Assembly (NCBI GenBank): GCA_034770075.1
Contig: CM068386.1
Coordinates: 39,613,990 to 39,677,989 of the forward strand
Direction of reading: 5' to 3'
DNA length: 64,000 nt
Origin: Aralia elata
Lineage: Eukaryota; Streptophyta; Magnoliopsida; Apiales; Araliaceae
Shown here one piece after another: positions 34,371 through 46,066 of this stretch; within the stretch, counting starts at the first letter, position 1, and the number at the start of each line of letters is the position of its first letter. A program made the translations under genes and the position numbers. The notes under the pieces are model-generated. The model searched no databases and was not told the DNA's origin. It saw only the letters and a list, made by a program, of their open reading frames with translations.

Positions 34371-35734
34371 TTAGTCTTTACACGTCCTCTTGTAAACTAA
34401 AACAAAAGTTATATTGAAGTCATTAGAATTCTATTCAACCTAACTTCCAAAGGTTCAAATTCAATTAGCATCTATGAATACTAACATCAATCAACAGAAA
34501 TTTGATCAATACCTCGTCAATCAACTCATAACAATAATCCCATCATTCCCCACTGAACATCTCTAAATCAAATTGAAACTACATATGCATCTCCTATGAT
34601 TAACACAGATACTCAACTCAGGTCATATGGAACAACAACCGTGCACACTGACTCAAAACCATAACATGTTTTTTTCTCTTTTCTTTCTGCTATCCATTTT
34701 TTTTTATTCAGGTGAATGCATTTTATGCTCCATTTCACCTCTTCTCATTCTTTTCTTAAGTGAGTGCATTTTATGCTCCATCTCACTTTTCTTCTCACCA
34801 ACGAGTGCGTTTTACGCTCCATCTCGTTGCATGTGTTTATGGGTGAATGCGTTTTACGCTCCATCTCAACCCACCACATGTTTTTCTTTTGAGACAAAAT
34901 TTTTTCAGTTTTTACTCTCAATTCTTTTTCAAATTTTCAATTTTTTCACATGGTCCTGCAAACAAGATAAGAAGTTACACAGTTCTAAATCATGAAATCA
35001 GTGCACACAGTCAACTCCACAGATAACTTAGTCAAGTAAACATGTATCTCATACTCAAGTACTCATGCAATACCAATTCAATCTAAATCAGTCAACTATG
35101 GGTCCTAACTTCATTATCATCATTTATCAATTAATTCAGCATCAAACAAATTCAATCAATGGCATCAATCTTCATTCTAAAACCAAAAACCTTTGAAAAC
35201 TTGACCAAACACAAATATTTTTTTTTCACAAAACAACTCAGATTTTCACATTTAAAGCAAACCTACCCTATACTATCCTAAACCTAAACCCCTCCCCCCA
35301 CACTCAAACCTTACATTGTCCCCAATGTAAGACAATCATGCAAAGACGAGATAAATAAAAACAAAACAAACAAATAAATAAAAAGGGATAGAAAAGCAAA
35401 TCTGATGTCTTGGGTTGCCTCCCAAGTAGCGCATTTGGTTAACGTCATTAGCCCGACATCGATTCTCCTCAATCACTCATAAATCGGATCCACTAGGTCT
35501 ATCATCTCCACACTCTCCATCAAAAAATTCTTCGCGGAAAGGTTTCAGCCTATGTCCATTGACCTTGAATACTTTCCCTGTCTTTGGATTCTATATATCT
35601 ATAGCACCATGAGAGAACACATTAGTAATAACAAATGGACCTTTCAAACGACAGCGCAACTTACCTGGAAATAACTTCAGCCTCGAATTGAATAGGAGAA
35701 CTTGTTGTCCAACGGTGAAATCTTTCCTCAAAAT
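34371..35734 (-). mobile_element. 3' UTR of Athila element F
   Basis: Non-coding sequence between pol and PPT. It contains the hairpin array (34710-34880) and a second purine-rich box (about 35287-35300) next to the inverted words ACATTGTCCCC and AATGTAAGAC. The order mirrors 1602-2640 and 4081-5115. 35460-35734 still reads as a weak remnant of the pol 3' end. Confidence 0.7.
34710..34880 (-). repeat. Hairpin array with constant apex, Athila F
   Basis: Four units: AGGTGAA/TTCACCT (34710-34716, 34734-34740), AAGTGAG/CTCACTT (34758-34764, 34782-34788), CAACGAG/CTCGTTG (34799-34805, 34823-34829), and CATGTG/CACATG outside GGGTGA/TCAACCC (34830-34880). The apex is TGCATTTTATGCTCCAT or TGCGTTTTACGCTCCAT. 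The first three stems pair perfectly although their sequences differ. Confidence 0.85.
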
Positions 35735-37300
35735 CTACTTGTCATGGAAGGCCTTTGTCTTATTCTTGTAAAGTCTAGAACTCTCATATGCTTCATTCCT
35801 CATCTCTTCGAGTTCTTGTAGCTGGAACTTCCTATGCATTCCCGCGTCATCCAAACTCATATTACATTGCTTGATCGCCCAAAAAGCTCTATGTTCTAAT
35901 TCCACGGGTAAATGACATGGCTTCCCAAAAACCAATCTGTACGGAGACATACCAATAGGGGTTTTGTACGCAGTTCTATACGCCCACAATGCATCTTCTA
36001 ACCGCAGACTCCAATCTTTTCTGCTTGGCTTGACGACCTTTTCCAAAATGGATTTCACTTCACGATTGGATACTTCAGCCTGACCATTGGTGTGTGGATG
36101 ATAAGATGTAGAAATCTTATGCAAAACATTATATTTCCTGAAAAGTGCTGCTAACATCCTGTTGCAAAAGTGAGTTCCTTTATCGCTGATGATAGCTCTA
36201 GGCGTTCCAAATCTGACAAATATGTTAGTTTTGACAAAATCCGCAACAACTTTAGAATCATCAGTCCTGGTGGCTTTAGCTTCCACCCATTTAGAAACAT
36301 AGTCGACAGCCAAGAGAATGTAAATATTACCATGAGAAACAGGAAAAGGTCCCATAAAATCAATACCCCAAACATCAAAAATCTCAACAATTAAAATGGG
36401 AGTTTGTGGCATTTGATTTCTATGTGATATATTACCTGTTCGTTGACAATTCTCGCATGATTTACAAAATAGATATGAGTCTCTAAAAATTGTTGGCCAA
36501 TAAAAACCACTTTCTAAAACCTTATGAGCAGTCCGTTTTGGTCCAAAATGACCTCCACAAGCATAGGAATGACAAAAAGTTAGAATAGACAATGTTTCAG
36601 TATTAGGCACACATCTACGGATTATCTGATCAGCACAAAATTTCCACAGATATGGATCATCCCAAACATAATGTCTGGCATCACACCTAAGCTTATCCTT
36701 TTGGTTTTTAGAAAATTCATTAGGAATATACGCACTTGCTAAATAATTAACAATATTAGCATACCAAGGCAATTCCTCCTGAATAGAAAAGAGATGCTCA
36801 TCCGGAAAGGAATCATATAATGGTAGTGCCTCCTCATCTCTCACCAGTCTACTCAAGTGATCTGCTACCAAGTTATCCGCTCCCTTCTTATCCTTGATTT
36901 TCAAGTCAAATTCCTGCAACAGCAGAATCCATCTGATAATCCTGGGTTTAGAGTCCTTCTTGGTTAACAAATACCTGAGAGCTGCATGGTCAGAATAAAC
37001 TACAACTTTAGTGCCAAGTAAATAAGATCGAAATTTATCTAAAGCAAAAACAACAGACAAAAGTTCTTTTTCTGTTGTCGAGTAGTTAATCTGAGCTGCA
37101 TTCAATGTTCTAGAGGCATAGTAGATGGCATGGACAACTTTGTCAACTCTTTGGCCCAAAACAGCTCCGACTGCATAATTGCTTGCATCACAAATTATTT
37201 CAAAGGGAAGATTCCAATTTGGCGGTTGTATCACAGGTGCGGAGGTCAATAGGCTCTTCAACATGTCAAATGCCTCCTTGCACGCATCATTGAACTGGAA
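35735..37300 (-). pseudogene. Athila RNase H and integrase fragment of pol
   Basis: One open frame of 509 codons (37264 to 35735), with frame similarity reaching about 37300 (FQFNDACKEAF). Residues about 1-125: end of RT/RNase H (FEIICDASNYAVGAVLGQR; INYSTTEKELLSVVFALDKF; YSDHAALRYLL). Residues about 215-275: integrase zinc finger, HSYACGGHFG then CKSCENCQRTG. Residues 290-400: catalytic core with GIDFMGPF, SDKGTHF and the Glu in QAEVSNRE, giving D-X35-E. The C-terminus (MSPYRLVFGKPCHLPVELEH) is the usual GPY/F-like module. Catalytic residues look intact, but Gag core, protease and RT are missing, so the copy is not autonomous. A canonical Athila pol is about three times longer. Confidence 0.9.
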
Positions 37301-37568
37301 TGGCTAAGGGTTGTTGATTAAGATTAGGAGTGGCTAATTCTTTAAGTGTTCTATTGTTATTTGGCACCGCCATTTCTTCTTCTTCCTCTGAATCGGTGGA
37401 TGATGTATTTGACAGTAATTCAAGTGCTATGTTGAGTCCCGGTGATGGAATTTCATCTGACTCTACAGTGATGCCTCGAGCTTGACGAGCTTCTTTCCTT
37501 AGCCTGCGTGTAGTTTTCTCAATTTCTGGATCAAAATTCAAATCACCGGATTGAGAGGATCGTGTCAT
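37287..37568 (-). pseudogene. Athila-type Gag N-terminus, right unit
   Basis: Same 88-residue start as 32668-32949, ending NLNQQPLA and then running out of frame into pol sequence (IPVQ, stop). The junction shows an internal deletion from Gag codon about 88 to the RT/RNase H border; the two parts are in different frames, so no Gag-RNase H fusion is made without a frameshift. Confidence 0.85.
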
Positions 37569-37628
37569 AAACTACAATAATAAACAAAAAAAAATAAAAT
37601 GAAGAATAAATAAAGATAAATAACACTT

Positions 37629-37645
37629 CCCCGGCAACGGCGCCA
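37629..37645 (-). other. Primer-binding site of Athila element F
   Basis: Minus-strand TGGCGCCGTTGCCGGGG, five bases after the LTR end CTCCCA. Typical of Athila/Tat Gypsy elements. Confidence 0.9.
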
Positions 37646-37650
37646 AAATT

Positions 37651-38975
37651 TGGGAGCTGTCGTTTTACACTCCAAAATTAATACCTTACTAACACTCTAC
37701 TAGCACAAAACTTAGTATAATGACAAGCAAGGATCGATCCCACAGAGAAATGAATTAATCTTTTACTTATTCCAATATTCCTATTATTTCTATTAATGGG
37801 GGGATTTTGAGTTTGATTCACTAAACTAACAAAAGTAATTAAGAGTGATCAATAAATAAAAAGCTTCAGTTCTTCAGTTCAGTATCACCTCATCACAATC
37901 ATGGAAAAGTCAAGTTTGATAATAGTTACCCTTCAATGAGATTAATAACCCTAGATAACCACAATCGATAATTATCCGAAATTCTCCTTATGTGTAAATC
38001 TAATGTGACAATCGCCTCAAGAGACCCTAACTATCATATAACCTAGAACTATCAGTCTAGATTTAATATAACAGCAGCATGAATAATTAGAGAATTAGGT
38101 TATTCCAAGCAACAATTACACAATCAGGAATTATTTAACTTGCCTTCTAATAATCTTAATAATATCCAAAAGCTTGTCCACAATCAAATACTATTAATCG
38201 CTACCTATGATCAGATATAATATCGTTTGCTTAATACTATATCTTAATCTAGCAGATGATATTAATCAAATTAATTTAATTGGCCAAATCAAATCAAAAG
38301 ATTAAATAACATATAATCAGTTAAAACAAATTATCAGAATAAATCTCATGCAAGAAGGAATAAATAAATCAAACCTGATTAAACCATTAATTATGAAAAA
38401 GGTTCAACATCCCTTAGAACTGAAAGTAAGAGTTTAGCCTGACATGCCTTCAATCTCCTCCAATTAAGATTACAATTGTAGTTGTCAAGATCTCTCTACT
38501 AATAAACCAAAAACATCTATTTATAGTCCTAAGATAATATCCTAGGTCTCTAAGAATTAAGAATCCAATCTGAAGTAGAAATCCTCAAAAATTACAAAAA
38601 GTCAAAGCTGGTCAAACTTGGTCAACGCCGCCTTTCTCTCTGGGGCGAGAATTTTATGCCTAGGTTTCTCGTCGGGGCGAGAACGAGCAGAAAGTTTTGG
38701 GCCGGGGCGAGCTCTGGATCAGCTGGGGCAAAAACGGGCAGAAGATTTCTTGTCGGGGCGAGAAACTCCAATACAAAGTTCTCGTCGGGGCGAGAACCAC
38801 AATTTTCCAATTCTTCAACTTTTCTCGTTTTGGCTCCGATTTTCCATCTTTTTCTACTTTTGACTCTGAATCCTCCTGAAATCAATAAACAACCTAATAA
38901 GTGCATATACATAATAAAACATGCAATAAACCAAATATAAAGGAATGAAAATAAATGAATATTATGCACTTATCA
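37651..38975 (-). mobile_element. LTR of Athila element F, right (5' LTR)
   Basis: 1325 bp, starts TGATAAG on the minus strand at 38975 and ends CTCCCA at 37651. TATA box (minus) at 38518-38525. GC-rich block 38635-38797. Sirevirus-like coding sequence resumes at 38976. Confidence 0.9.
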
Positions 38976-39123
38976 ATCTATGGAGGAAACAAGTTCGAAG
39001 GAAAAGAGTACCAGAGACACTTGGAATGGAAAGAGAGAAGTAGAAAGTGATGAAGTACCCTAGGATTCTGATTCTGAGAACAGTGCATCAGAAAGCCACT
39101 TCAAGCCAGCAACCACAAGAATG
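38976..39123 (+). pseudogene. Sirevirus-like post-pol ORF, second fragment
   Basis: Plus-strand codons reading STRDTWNGKREVESDEV, one stop (TAG), then DSDSENSASESHFKPATTR, of the same acidic/Ser-rich style as 31951-32666. It ends at GAATG (39119-39123), the left duplication of solo LTR E, and continues in frame at 40943. Confidence 0.65.
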
Positions 39124-40942
39124 TGAAAGTAGTATGCACATAAGCCAATCATATTTGATATGATGTAGCATATACTTTGTAATCTTAATCATTTATTAAT
39201 AAAAGAATTGATTTTCTTAAAAGACATTTTATATTATCTACATGGTGTTGTTATATTAAATGTGATAAACCCATAATTTTGAGCAATGCTTTTAGAATCA
39301 TGATGGTGATCATGCTAATGAGATCTAAATTCTAGATAGCTCACAAACTAAAATCGTTCCTAATCGTCGGATTACTAAATAGGAGATTAGTGAATCCGGA
39401 TAGATTAGTACATACGTTGCTTGCTCTTAAGAAGAGGATGATTGATCTCATAATCATTTGTGTGGAGACACTAAAGCAAGTATGTAGGTGCTTATTGGAG
39501 AATAAGTTCACTGAACGTGGCTCGCTAAGAAATACCTAATGGAGTTTTACTCGCCTGTCAATAGGAATTCCTATAGTGATAGTAGTACAAGTGATCCTTG
39601 GACTTGAGATCATCATAGTATCTTGTGTATGATGAGTTATACTTTGACATATCCCTTAAGACCTTTAGGGTATATCAAAGGGTATGATTGGGTATAATAA
39701 GTTATACATGGAGATAGGTGAATGATCAACAAAGAATCTACCACGTCTAGTAAAAGATGTGAATGTCCTATGTGATTCGATAAATGACAACTCAGTAGTC
39801 CTTGGCCAAGGCAGAATAAAATTAGAAAGGAGTTTCTAATTTGCATTATTTAGAGTTGTGCATTTGGAAATCGAAATACATATAATTAAATAAAATAAGA
39901 CTTGACAGTAAATCCATGTCTTATATTTAATTGGGACATTGTATGGTAGAAGGATTGAATTGTACGGTAACTATTCACTGAAAGGTTCCTTTGTGATTAA
40001 TGTTGAAATCTATATTATCTGGAAAGTCGTTGATCGCTAAGGGGGCTTACCCTTATTGTAGAATAAATATTATTTATTTAAATAAATTAAATAGTTTAAT
40101 TTATTTATTTAAATAAAATTAGAATTGTTCTAATTGATTTATTCACAACTGGTTTAATATGGAGAACCTAAAGGGTCACACCGTAAAAGAAAAATATTTA
40201 TTTAAGAAATAAATGACATAATTGTAATAATAAGTTAACTGTATTTAACTTAATCTATGGGGATAAAATAAATTAAATAGCTTAATATTTATTATTTAAT
40301 ATTTCGAAAATATTAAATATAAATTAATAAGAGGAGTCTTATTTTTATTTTTATTATTACTATTATTTAATTCCTAATAGGGATTGTGAATTAATTAATA
40401 GAAGTACTCTCACATGAATTCCTAATTGGATTAGGAGCATAATTAATTAAAGGAGTTTAATTATAATAGAAACCCTAATCCTAAATAGTTTAGGGAAGGG
40501 TTTTTCTACGTCTATAAATAAGAGGAGTCTTATTATAGGTTAGGGTTACATACTCTTGTATTAGATTGTGGAGAGTACTTGCAATTTCTATAGAGATAGA
40601 AACTAGGGTTTTGCCAACACCCAACTTCTTGAATAACTATTCTTCCTTGGTGGATCACCTCTAGAGGCCAAACACTTGGGTAGCTGATGTTGATCAAGCA
40701 AAGGAATTTAGTCGGTGGAATTCAAGGAGAACGCGAAAGAATTAGAGGTGAACTTGTACCCGAGGAAGCACGGTTCTACGAGGGTATAATTTCTTAATCT
40801 CTATCTCTTTCGTTTATATCGTTAATTGAGCACATAAATTGATCATGGTGATGGTTTGTATAAAATTTTAAAATCCGATTTTATCGCCCTTCCGCTTTTT
40901 TTATGTAATTTGATTGCATGTTCGCGTTATACAAACCTAACA
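39124..40942 (+). mobile_element. Solo LTR E of the Copia family, TSD GAATG
   Basis: 1819 bp from TGAAAGTAGTATGC to CAAACCTAACA, flanked by GAATG at 39119-39123 and 40943-40947. There are no internal sequences. TATAAATA at 40513-40520 marks the promoter. Removing it restores a continuous reading frame of the host ORF, which confirms the boundaries. Confidence 0.95.
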
Positions 40943-42189
40943 GAATGCGAAGGAGGATTGTGCTAGAAGCATGTGACAAACCAGGAGCTGTGTTTCCAAC
41001 AAGATGGATAGATTATGGCAACGATCAAATAAACGTGGTATCAATGACCATAGAGGATCTTCTTAACAATTTTCAAGACATTGAGCTTGATCGCACTACA
41101 GTTCTATATGATCATGATAATGAACAACTGACATGGTTTTACCCATGGATGCCCTAGTTGAAAGCCATTGAATTTGGAGATACGAGTTTCATCAGTTGGT
41201 GTTACTCACAGTTTCCAAATCGGAAGTTGATATCTCAGAACTTCCCAAGAGTTCAATCTTATCCAAAGTTGCTGATCAAGGACACTCAACATTTCAAAGT
41301 CTACCGCCATGCTGAAGGTATATACATTCCATATTATGTGTTGGAAAACAGTGATAAAAGCAAACCAGCAAAACCGCTCGTAGAGTCAGTGATTGAGGAA
41401 CCCCCCTCTACGACTGCAGCCTTCAAAACTCAGCCTAGTACCAAACACCCTGATATTGCCACTGACATGCCTTCTGATATTCCTTCCTCATCAAACAAAG
41501 AGCCATTTGATATCGTCACTACTCTTGAGAACATCTATAAGAGTGAGAAGTCCAAATCAAATACCCCAATCCTTGAAGATTTCTCGATTGACCAAGAATT
41601 GTTGAAGAACTCAGAAGAACTATTTGGGAATATTTCCTCAGTTACTAAAGCAGCAAAGAAGGTGGCTGGAGGTGAAGATACTGAGTTCTACAGGAAGCTG
41701 CAAGCCTCATTTACAGATATGTCCATAAAGCTTCACCAACAAGATCAGATATATCTCAAGTCTATTGAACAGCAGAAAACTGAGGCTCTGAAACTCCAAC
41801 AACAGAATGCACACTCTCTTCAGACTTTGTCAGCTAAGGTAGAGAACCTCAGCCAGTCCCTAACTCAGCAAATGGAGCTTGGTCAGCAGGAGGTAAAAAT
41901 GGAAGTTGGTAATACCTCCTACTTAGTTGAGCAGCTCATTACGCATGTACAATATCTCTCCCAAATGATTGATGACAAAAAGGGGGAGAAAAAGATGAAG
42001 CACAAAAAGCACAAAAAGATGAAGAATAAAAAGAGGACAAGTGCCAGTATGACAACAATAAAGGAGCTGAAAAAGAACAAGAAGAACAAACATGAAACAC
42101 CAACAACTGAGGGGGAGCAAGGAGAAGAAGGAGAAGAACCAGCAAGAAGTAAGGGGGAGCATGTGCCAAAGGAGGACACAAAAGAATAA
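40943..42189 (+). pseudogene. Sirevirus-like post-pol ORF, third fragment (coiled coil, Lys-rich tail)
   Basis: Begins RRRIVLEACDKPGAVFPTRW and runs to a stop at 41155-41157, then an open frame of 343 codons to 42187. Visible parts of the latter: SWCYSQFPNRKL and FKVYRHAEGIYIPYYVL (residues 15-65), a Pro/Ser/Thr linker, a Gln/Leu-rich probable coiled coil (about residues 175-275, for example QQKTEALKLQQQNAHSLQTL), and a tail of MKHKKHKKMKNKKR followed by Glu/Gly. It ends 320 bases before the PPT. No signal peptide or membrane segment is seen, so an envelope role is not supported by sequence. It is the additional ORF of a Sirevirus-type element, function unknown. Confidence 0.65.
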
Positions 42190-42508
42190 AGAGGACAACA
42201 GCAGGAGAAAGCAGTCACAAGACAACATCAAGATGAAGGTATATCTCTAACAAGCAAGGAGGAATTAACTGACTTATGCTAAGTAACTAGGGATCTCCTT
42301 GGTAGATTACTATAGCTTGTGAACTGCATATGTTTAAATGTCTTGATATGATGTAAATGACTATCTAGAATGCACATCATTTCATTTTATCTAGCAATAC
42401 AGTGACTTACTGTATCTTAAGTCAAATCAGCACTCATACACTCGCATGTATTGCTTAAATTGAATGTTATGCTATTAGTGTTTTTGCCATCATCAAATAG
42501 GGGGAGAT
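42190..42508 (+). mobile_element. 3' UTR and polypurine tract of the Sirevirus-like element
   Basis: No coding frame. The PPT AAATAGGGGGAGAT (42495-42508) directly precedes LTR start TGTTGGGAATC; a second GGGGGAGAAT box is at about 42550. GGGGGAGAT next to TGTTGG is a familiar Sirevirus 3' end. Confidence 0.8.
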
Positions 42509-44219
42509 TGTTGGGAATCAGCATGCGATTGTTACACTCATTATCATAGGGGGAGAATACTATAAGATCTGCATGTGATTGCCACTATTCATTATATGTG
42601 ATTTGATTGATGACAAAATAATAAGAAGAACATTCATACTATTAAAGACTTGTAAAGTCCTTAATGAAATATATGTACAAGGACTTAGAAGATCAAATAT
42701 GTTAGGTTGATCTAAGATGAATGAATATCTATCTGATCAAAGCATGTTTGGAATATTAGGTCTTGTAAAGTCCTTAAATGAATATGATGTACAAGGACTT
42801 AGAATAGAATAGAAAAAGATCAAACTTGTTAGGTTGATCTTACGTACTGTAATGACATATGTACAAATAAGGGACAGACTGATCGTAGAGCATTACATTA
42901 ACTAAATGAAGGATCGTAGAGCAGTCAGTCAACATCGCAGAGCCAAGCATGTCATCACAGGGTCTGCCAGGAAAATGTAAAACCTCGGCAGGACGTAGAG
43001 TCACCTCGGCAGGAAGAAAAGTTGCCTCGGCATTGCAGTGCTAAATTCCAAGATCGTAGAGTCTGCCAGGAAAGAATAGTAACAGGATCGGCAGATCGTA
43101 GAGATCACTCGACAGCATTTACCGGGCATCGTAGAGATGCGCATGTCAACCCAGAGCGTACAAGGCAATCGTAGAGTATGGCTCGGCAGAACAAAGAGCT
43201 TACTAAGGTTCGTAGAGTGCACACTACGAAGAGAAGTTCACCGTGCTAACATGGGTTCGTAGAGTCAGTCTAAAGATTAGCCACTCTACGACTCCTATGA
43301 TCAGTCTGTAATCAAGCAACAACGTAGAGCAGTCGCTGCTGAAGCACTCAAAGATAAAGTGGAAATCTTCAAGACTACCAAGAAAGCTGAGCATGAGCTA
43401 TCAGACATAGCAAGATCTCTGAGCACAACCAAAGCATCAAGCCATAACAGAGGTCAAAGGATTTGTCAAGTAATCACTCTACGATCCATCAAGACTCTAG
43501 ACCTGCATTAAAGACAAAGGTCGTAGAGCGGGAAAGTTCAGTAAGATCAAGTGATCGTAGAGGTGAGTCTAAGACAATAGAAGCACTCAAGAAGTCTCAG
43601 CGAAATAAAAGTGAAAAGGATCATAGAGCAGCACTCTATGACAAAAGGAAGAATGTCTGAAGATTAAGTAGAGTAGTCCTCTACATCAAAGGTGCCACTG
43701 CAAACAAGAAGATCATAGAGCAGTCCTCTATGTCACAATAGCAGAGTCAACACCTAAAGAACAATAGAGCAATCCTCTATGATAAGCACACTATAACAAT
43801 GGCTCAACAAAGATCCTAAATGGTATGCTCTGGAACGAAAAGCTAAATGGATATCACAGAGCATAAGGAAAGACCAACTGCAGTATAGTAAAAAACACAT
43901 CAAAGAGCAATGCAAGTACAGTCAACCACTCTACGAACTGCAAGAGAGCACAAGGCCACAACTGAAGTAACAGTAAACTCTACGATCAAAGGCAAAAATC
44001 TTCAGTTAGAAGCAAGCAGTTCACTCTACGATCAAAGATTCAGGCTACACCTAAGATGATCGTAGAGCAAGTAAGAGAGTGCCAGCTGGATTAAAAGTAT
44101 TAGGGCACTCAGGGTTACTATTCCAAGATGAGCGACTGAATAAATAAAGGAGTATAATATGTAACCAATTTGAGTGGAGCTCAAACAGTCATATCTGCAG
44201 CAGTTAACAAACAACACAT
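42509..44219 (+). mobile_element. 3' LTR of the Sirevirus-like element, first part
   Basis: Starts TGTTGGGAATC after the PPT and is interrupted at 44219 by Copia element D (CACAT at 44215-44219 and 53201-53205). It carries a striking cluster of CGTAGAG motifs. Total LTR length after removing D is about 3.0 kb. Small open frames (43463-43660) have no recognisable domain. Confidence 0.85.
42884..44071. repeat. CGTAGAG motif cluster in the Sirevirus LTR
   Basis: At least 18 exact CGTAGAG or CTCTACG words in about 1.2 kb, often as GATCGTAGAG. Direct orientation dominates in the left half (42884-43330) and mixed orientation in the right half. Near-variants (CATAGAG/CTCTATG) fill 43620-43790. Spacing is irregular, 15-110 bases. 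Confidence 0.85.
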
Positions 44220-46054
44220 TGTTAGGTTTGTACATAGCGCGAACATGTAATCCAATTACATAAATAGTGCGGAAGCGCGATAAAATCGGATTTTAAAATT
44301 TTTTATACAAACCATCACCATGATCATCCATGTGCTCAATTATCAATTAAACGAAAGAGATAGAGATTAAGAAATTATACCCTCTTAGAACCGTGCTTCC
44401 TCGGGTACAAGTTCACCTCCAATTCCTTCGCGTTGTCCTTGAATTTCACCGATTAAATTCCTTCCTTTGATCAACGTTAGCCACCCAAGTGTTTGGCCTC
44501 TAGAGGTGATCCACCAAGGAATAATAGTTATTCAAGAAGATGGGTGTTGGCAAAACCCTAGTTTCTATCTCTATAGAAATTGCAAGTACTCTCTCTCTCC
44601 AATTCTCATGGAAGAGTGTGTAACTGTCTAACAATCTAATTGTCTGACTGTCTAACCATAAATCATAATAAGACTCCTCTTATATATAGATATAGGGAAC
44701 CCTCCTAAACTATTTAGGATTAGGGTTTTTATTTTAATTAAACTCCTTTAATTAATTGAACTCCTAATCCAATTAGGAATTCATGAGAGAGTACTTCTAT
44801 TAATTAATTCTCAATCCCTATTAGGAATTAAATAATAGTAATAGTAATAATAATAATAAGACTCCTCTTATTAATTTATATTTAATATTTCCAAAATATC
44901 AAATAATAAATATTAAGCTATTTAATTTATTTCTATCTTCATAGATTAAATTAAATACACTTAACTTATTATTACGATTATGCCATTTACTTCTTAAATA
45001 AATATTTTCCTTTTGCGGTGTGACCCTTTAGGTTCTCCATATTAAACCGGTTGTGAATAAATCAATTAGAACAATTCTAATCTTATTTAAATAAATAAAT
45101 TAAACTATTTAATTCATTTAAATAAATAATATTTATTCTACAATAAGGGTAAGCCCCCTTAGCGATCAACGACTTTCCAGATAATATAGATTTCAACATT
45201 AATCACAAAAGAACCTTTTAGTGAATAGTTACCGTACAATTCAATCCTTCTACCATACAATGTCCCAATTAAATATAAGACATGGAATTACTGTCAAGTC
45301 TTATTTTATTTAATTATATGTATTTCGATTCTGAAATGCACAACTCTGATAATGCAAATTAGAAACTCCTTTTCTAATTTCATTCTGCTTTGGCCAAAGA
45401 CTTCTGAGTCGTCATTTATCGAATCACATAGGACATTCACTCCTTTTACTAGAAGTGGTAGATTCTTTGTTGATCATTCACCTATCTCCATGTATAACTT
45501 TATTATACCCAATCATACCCTTTGATATACCCTAAGGGTCTTAAGGGACATGTCAAAGTATAACTCATCATACACAAGATACTATGATGATCTCAAGTCC
45601 AAGGATCACTTGTACTACTATCACTTGAGGAATTCCTATTGACAGGAGAGTAAAACTCCATTAGGTATTCCTTAGCGAGCCACGTTCAGTGAACTTATTC
45701 TCTAATAAGCACCTACATACTTGCTTTAGTGTCTCCACACAAATGATTATGAGATCAATCATCCTCTTCATAAGAGCAAGCAACGTATGTACTAATCTAT
45801 CCGGATTCACTAATCCCCTTTTTAGTAATCCATTGATTAGGAACAATTTTAGTTTGTGAGCTATCTAGAATTTAGATCTCATTAGCATGATCACCATCAT
45901 GATTCTAAAAGCATTGCTCAAAACTATGAGTTTATCACATTTAATATAACAGCACTATGTGGATAATGTAAAATGCCTTTTACAAACGAATAAGATTACA
46001 AAGTATATGCTACATCATATCAAATATGATTGGCTTGTGTGCATACTACTTTCA
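44220..46054 (-). mobile_element. 3' LTR of Copia element D
   Basis: 1835 bp, TGAAAGTAGT...CCTAACA on the minus strand. A TATATATAAG box lies around 44668-44680 in place of TATAAATA in other copies. Confidence 0.95.
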
Positions 46055-46066
46055 ATCTCCCACTTG
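46055..46066 (-). other. Polypurine tract of Copia element D
   Basis: Minus-strand CAAGTGGGAGAT touching the LTR start, identical to B. Confidence 0.9.

Larger units (their letters stand above)
32667..38975 (-). mobile_element. Athila-type Gypsy element F with tandem LTR arrangement
   Basis: Order left to right: Gag start (minus), primer site, LTR (33033-34357), PPT, 3' UTR, integrase and RNase H, Gag start, primer site, LTR (37651-38975). One LTR thus serves as 3' LTR of the right unit and 5' LTR of a left unit of which only the Gag start survives. The LTRs are both 1325 bp and differ at roughly 25-30 positions by eye (about 2%). Sirevirus-like sequence flanks both sides; no target duplication is recognisable because the left end is truncated. 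Confidence 0.8.

Noticed and set aside
40943..42189. Envelope gene
   Set aside because: Position would fit, but no signal peptide, membrane segment or glycoprotein-like cysteine pattern can be seen.
41919..42231. Minus-strand Leu/Phe/Ser-rich open frames resembling membrane proteins
   Set aside because: Antisense of the Lys-rich tail of the Sirevirus-like ORF; hydrophobicity follows from the complement of AAG/GAA codons.
42884..44071. CRISPR-like array from regularly repeated CGTAGAG
   Set aside because: Repeat is only 7-10 bases, spacing is irregular, orientation is mixed, and the context is a plant retrotransposon LTR.
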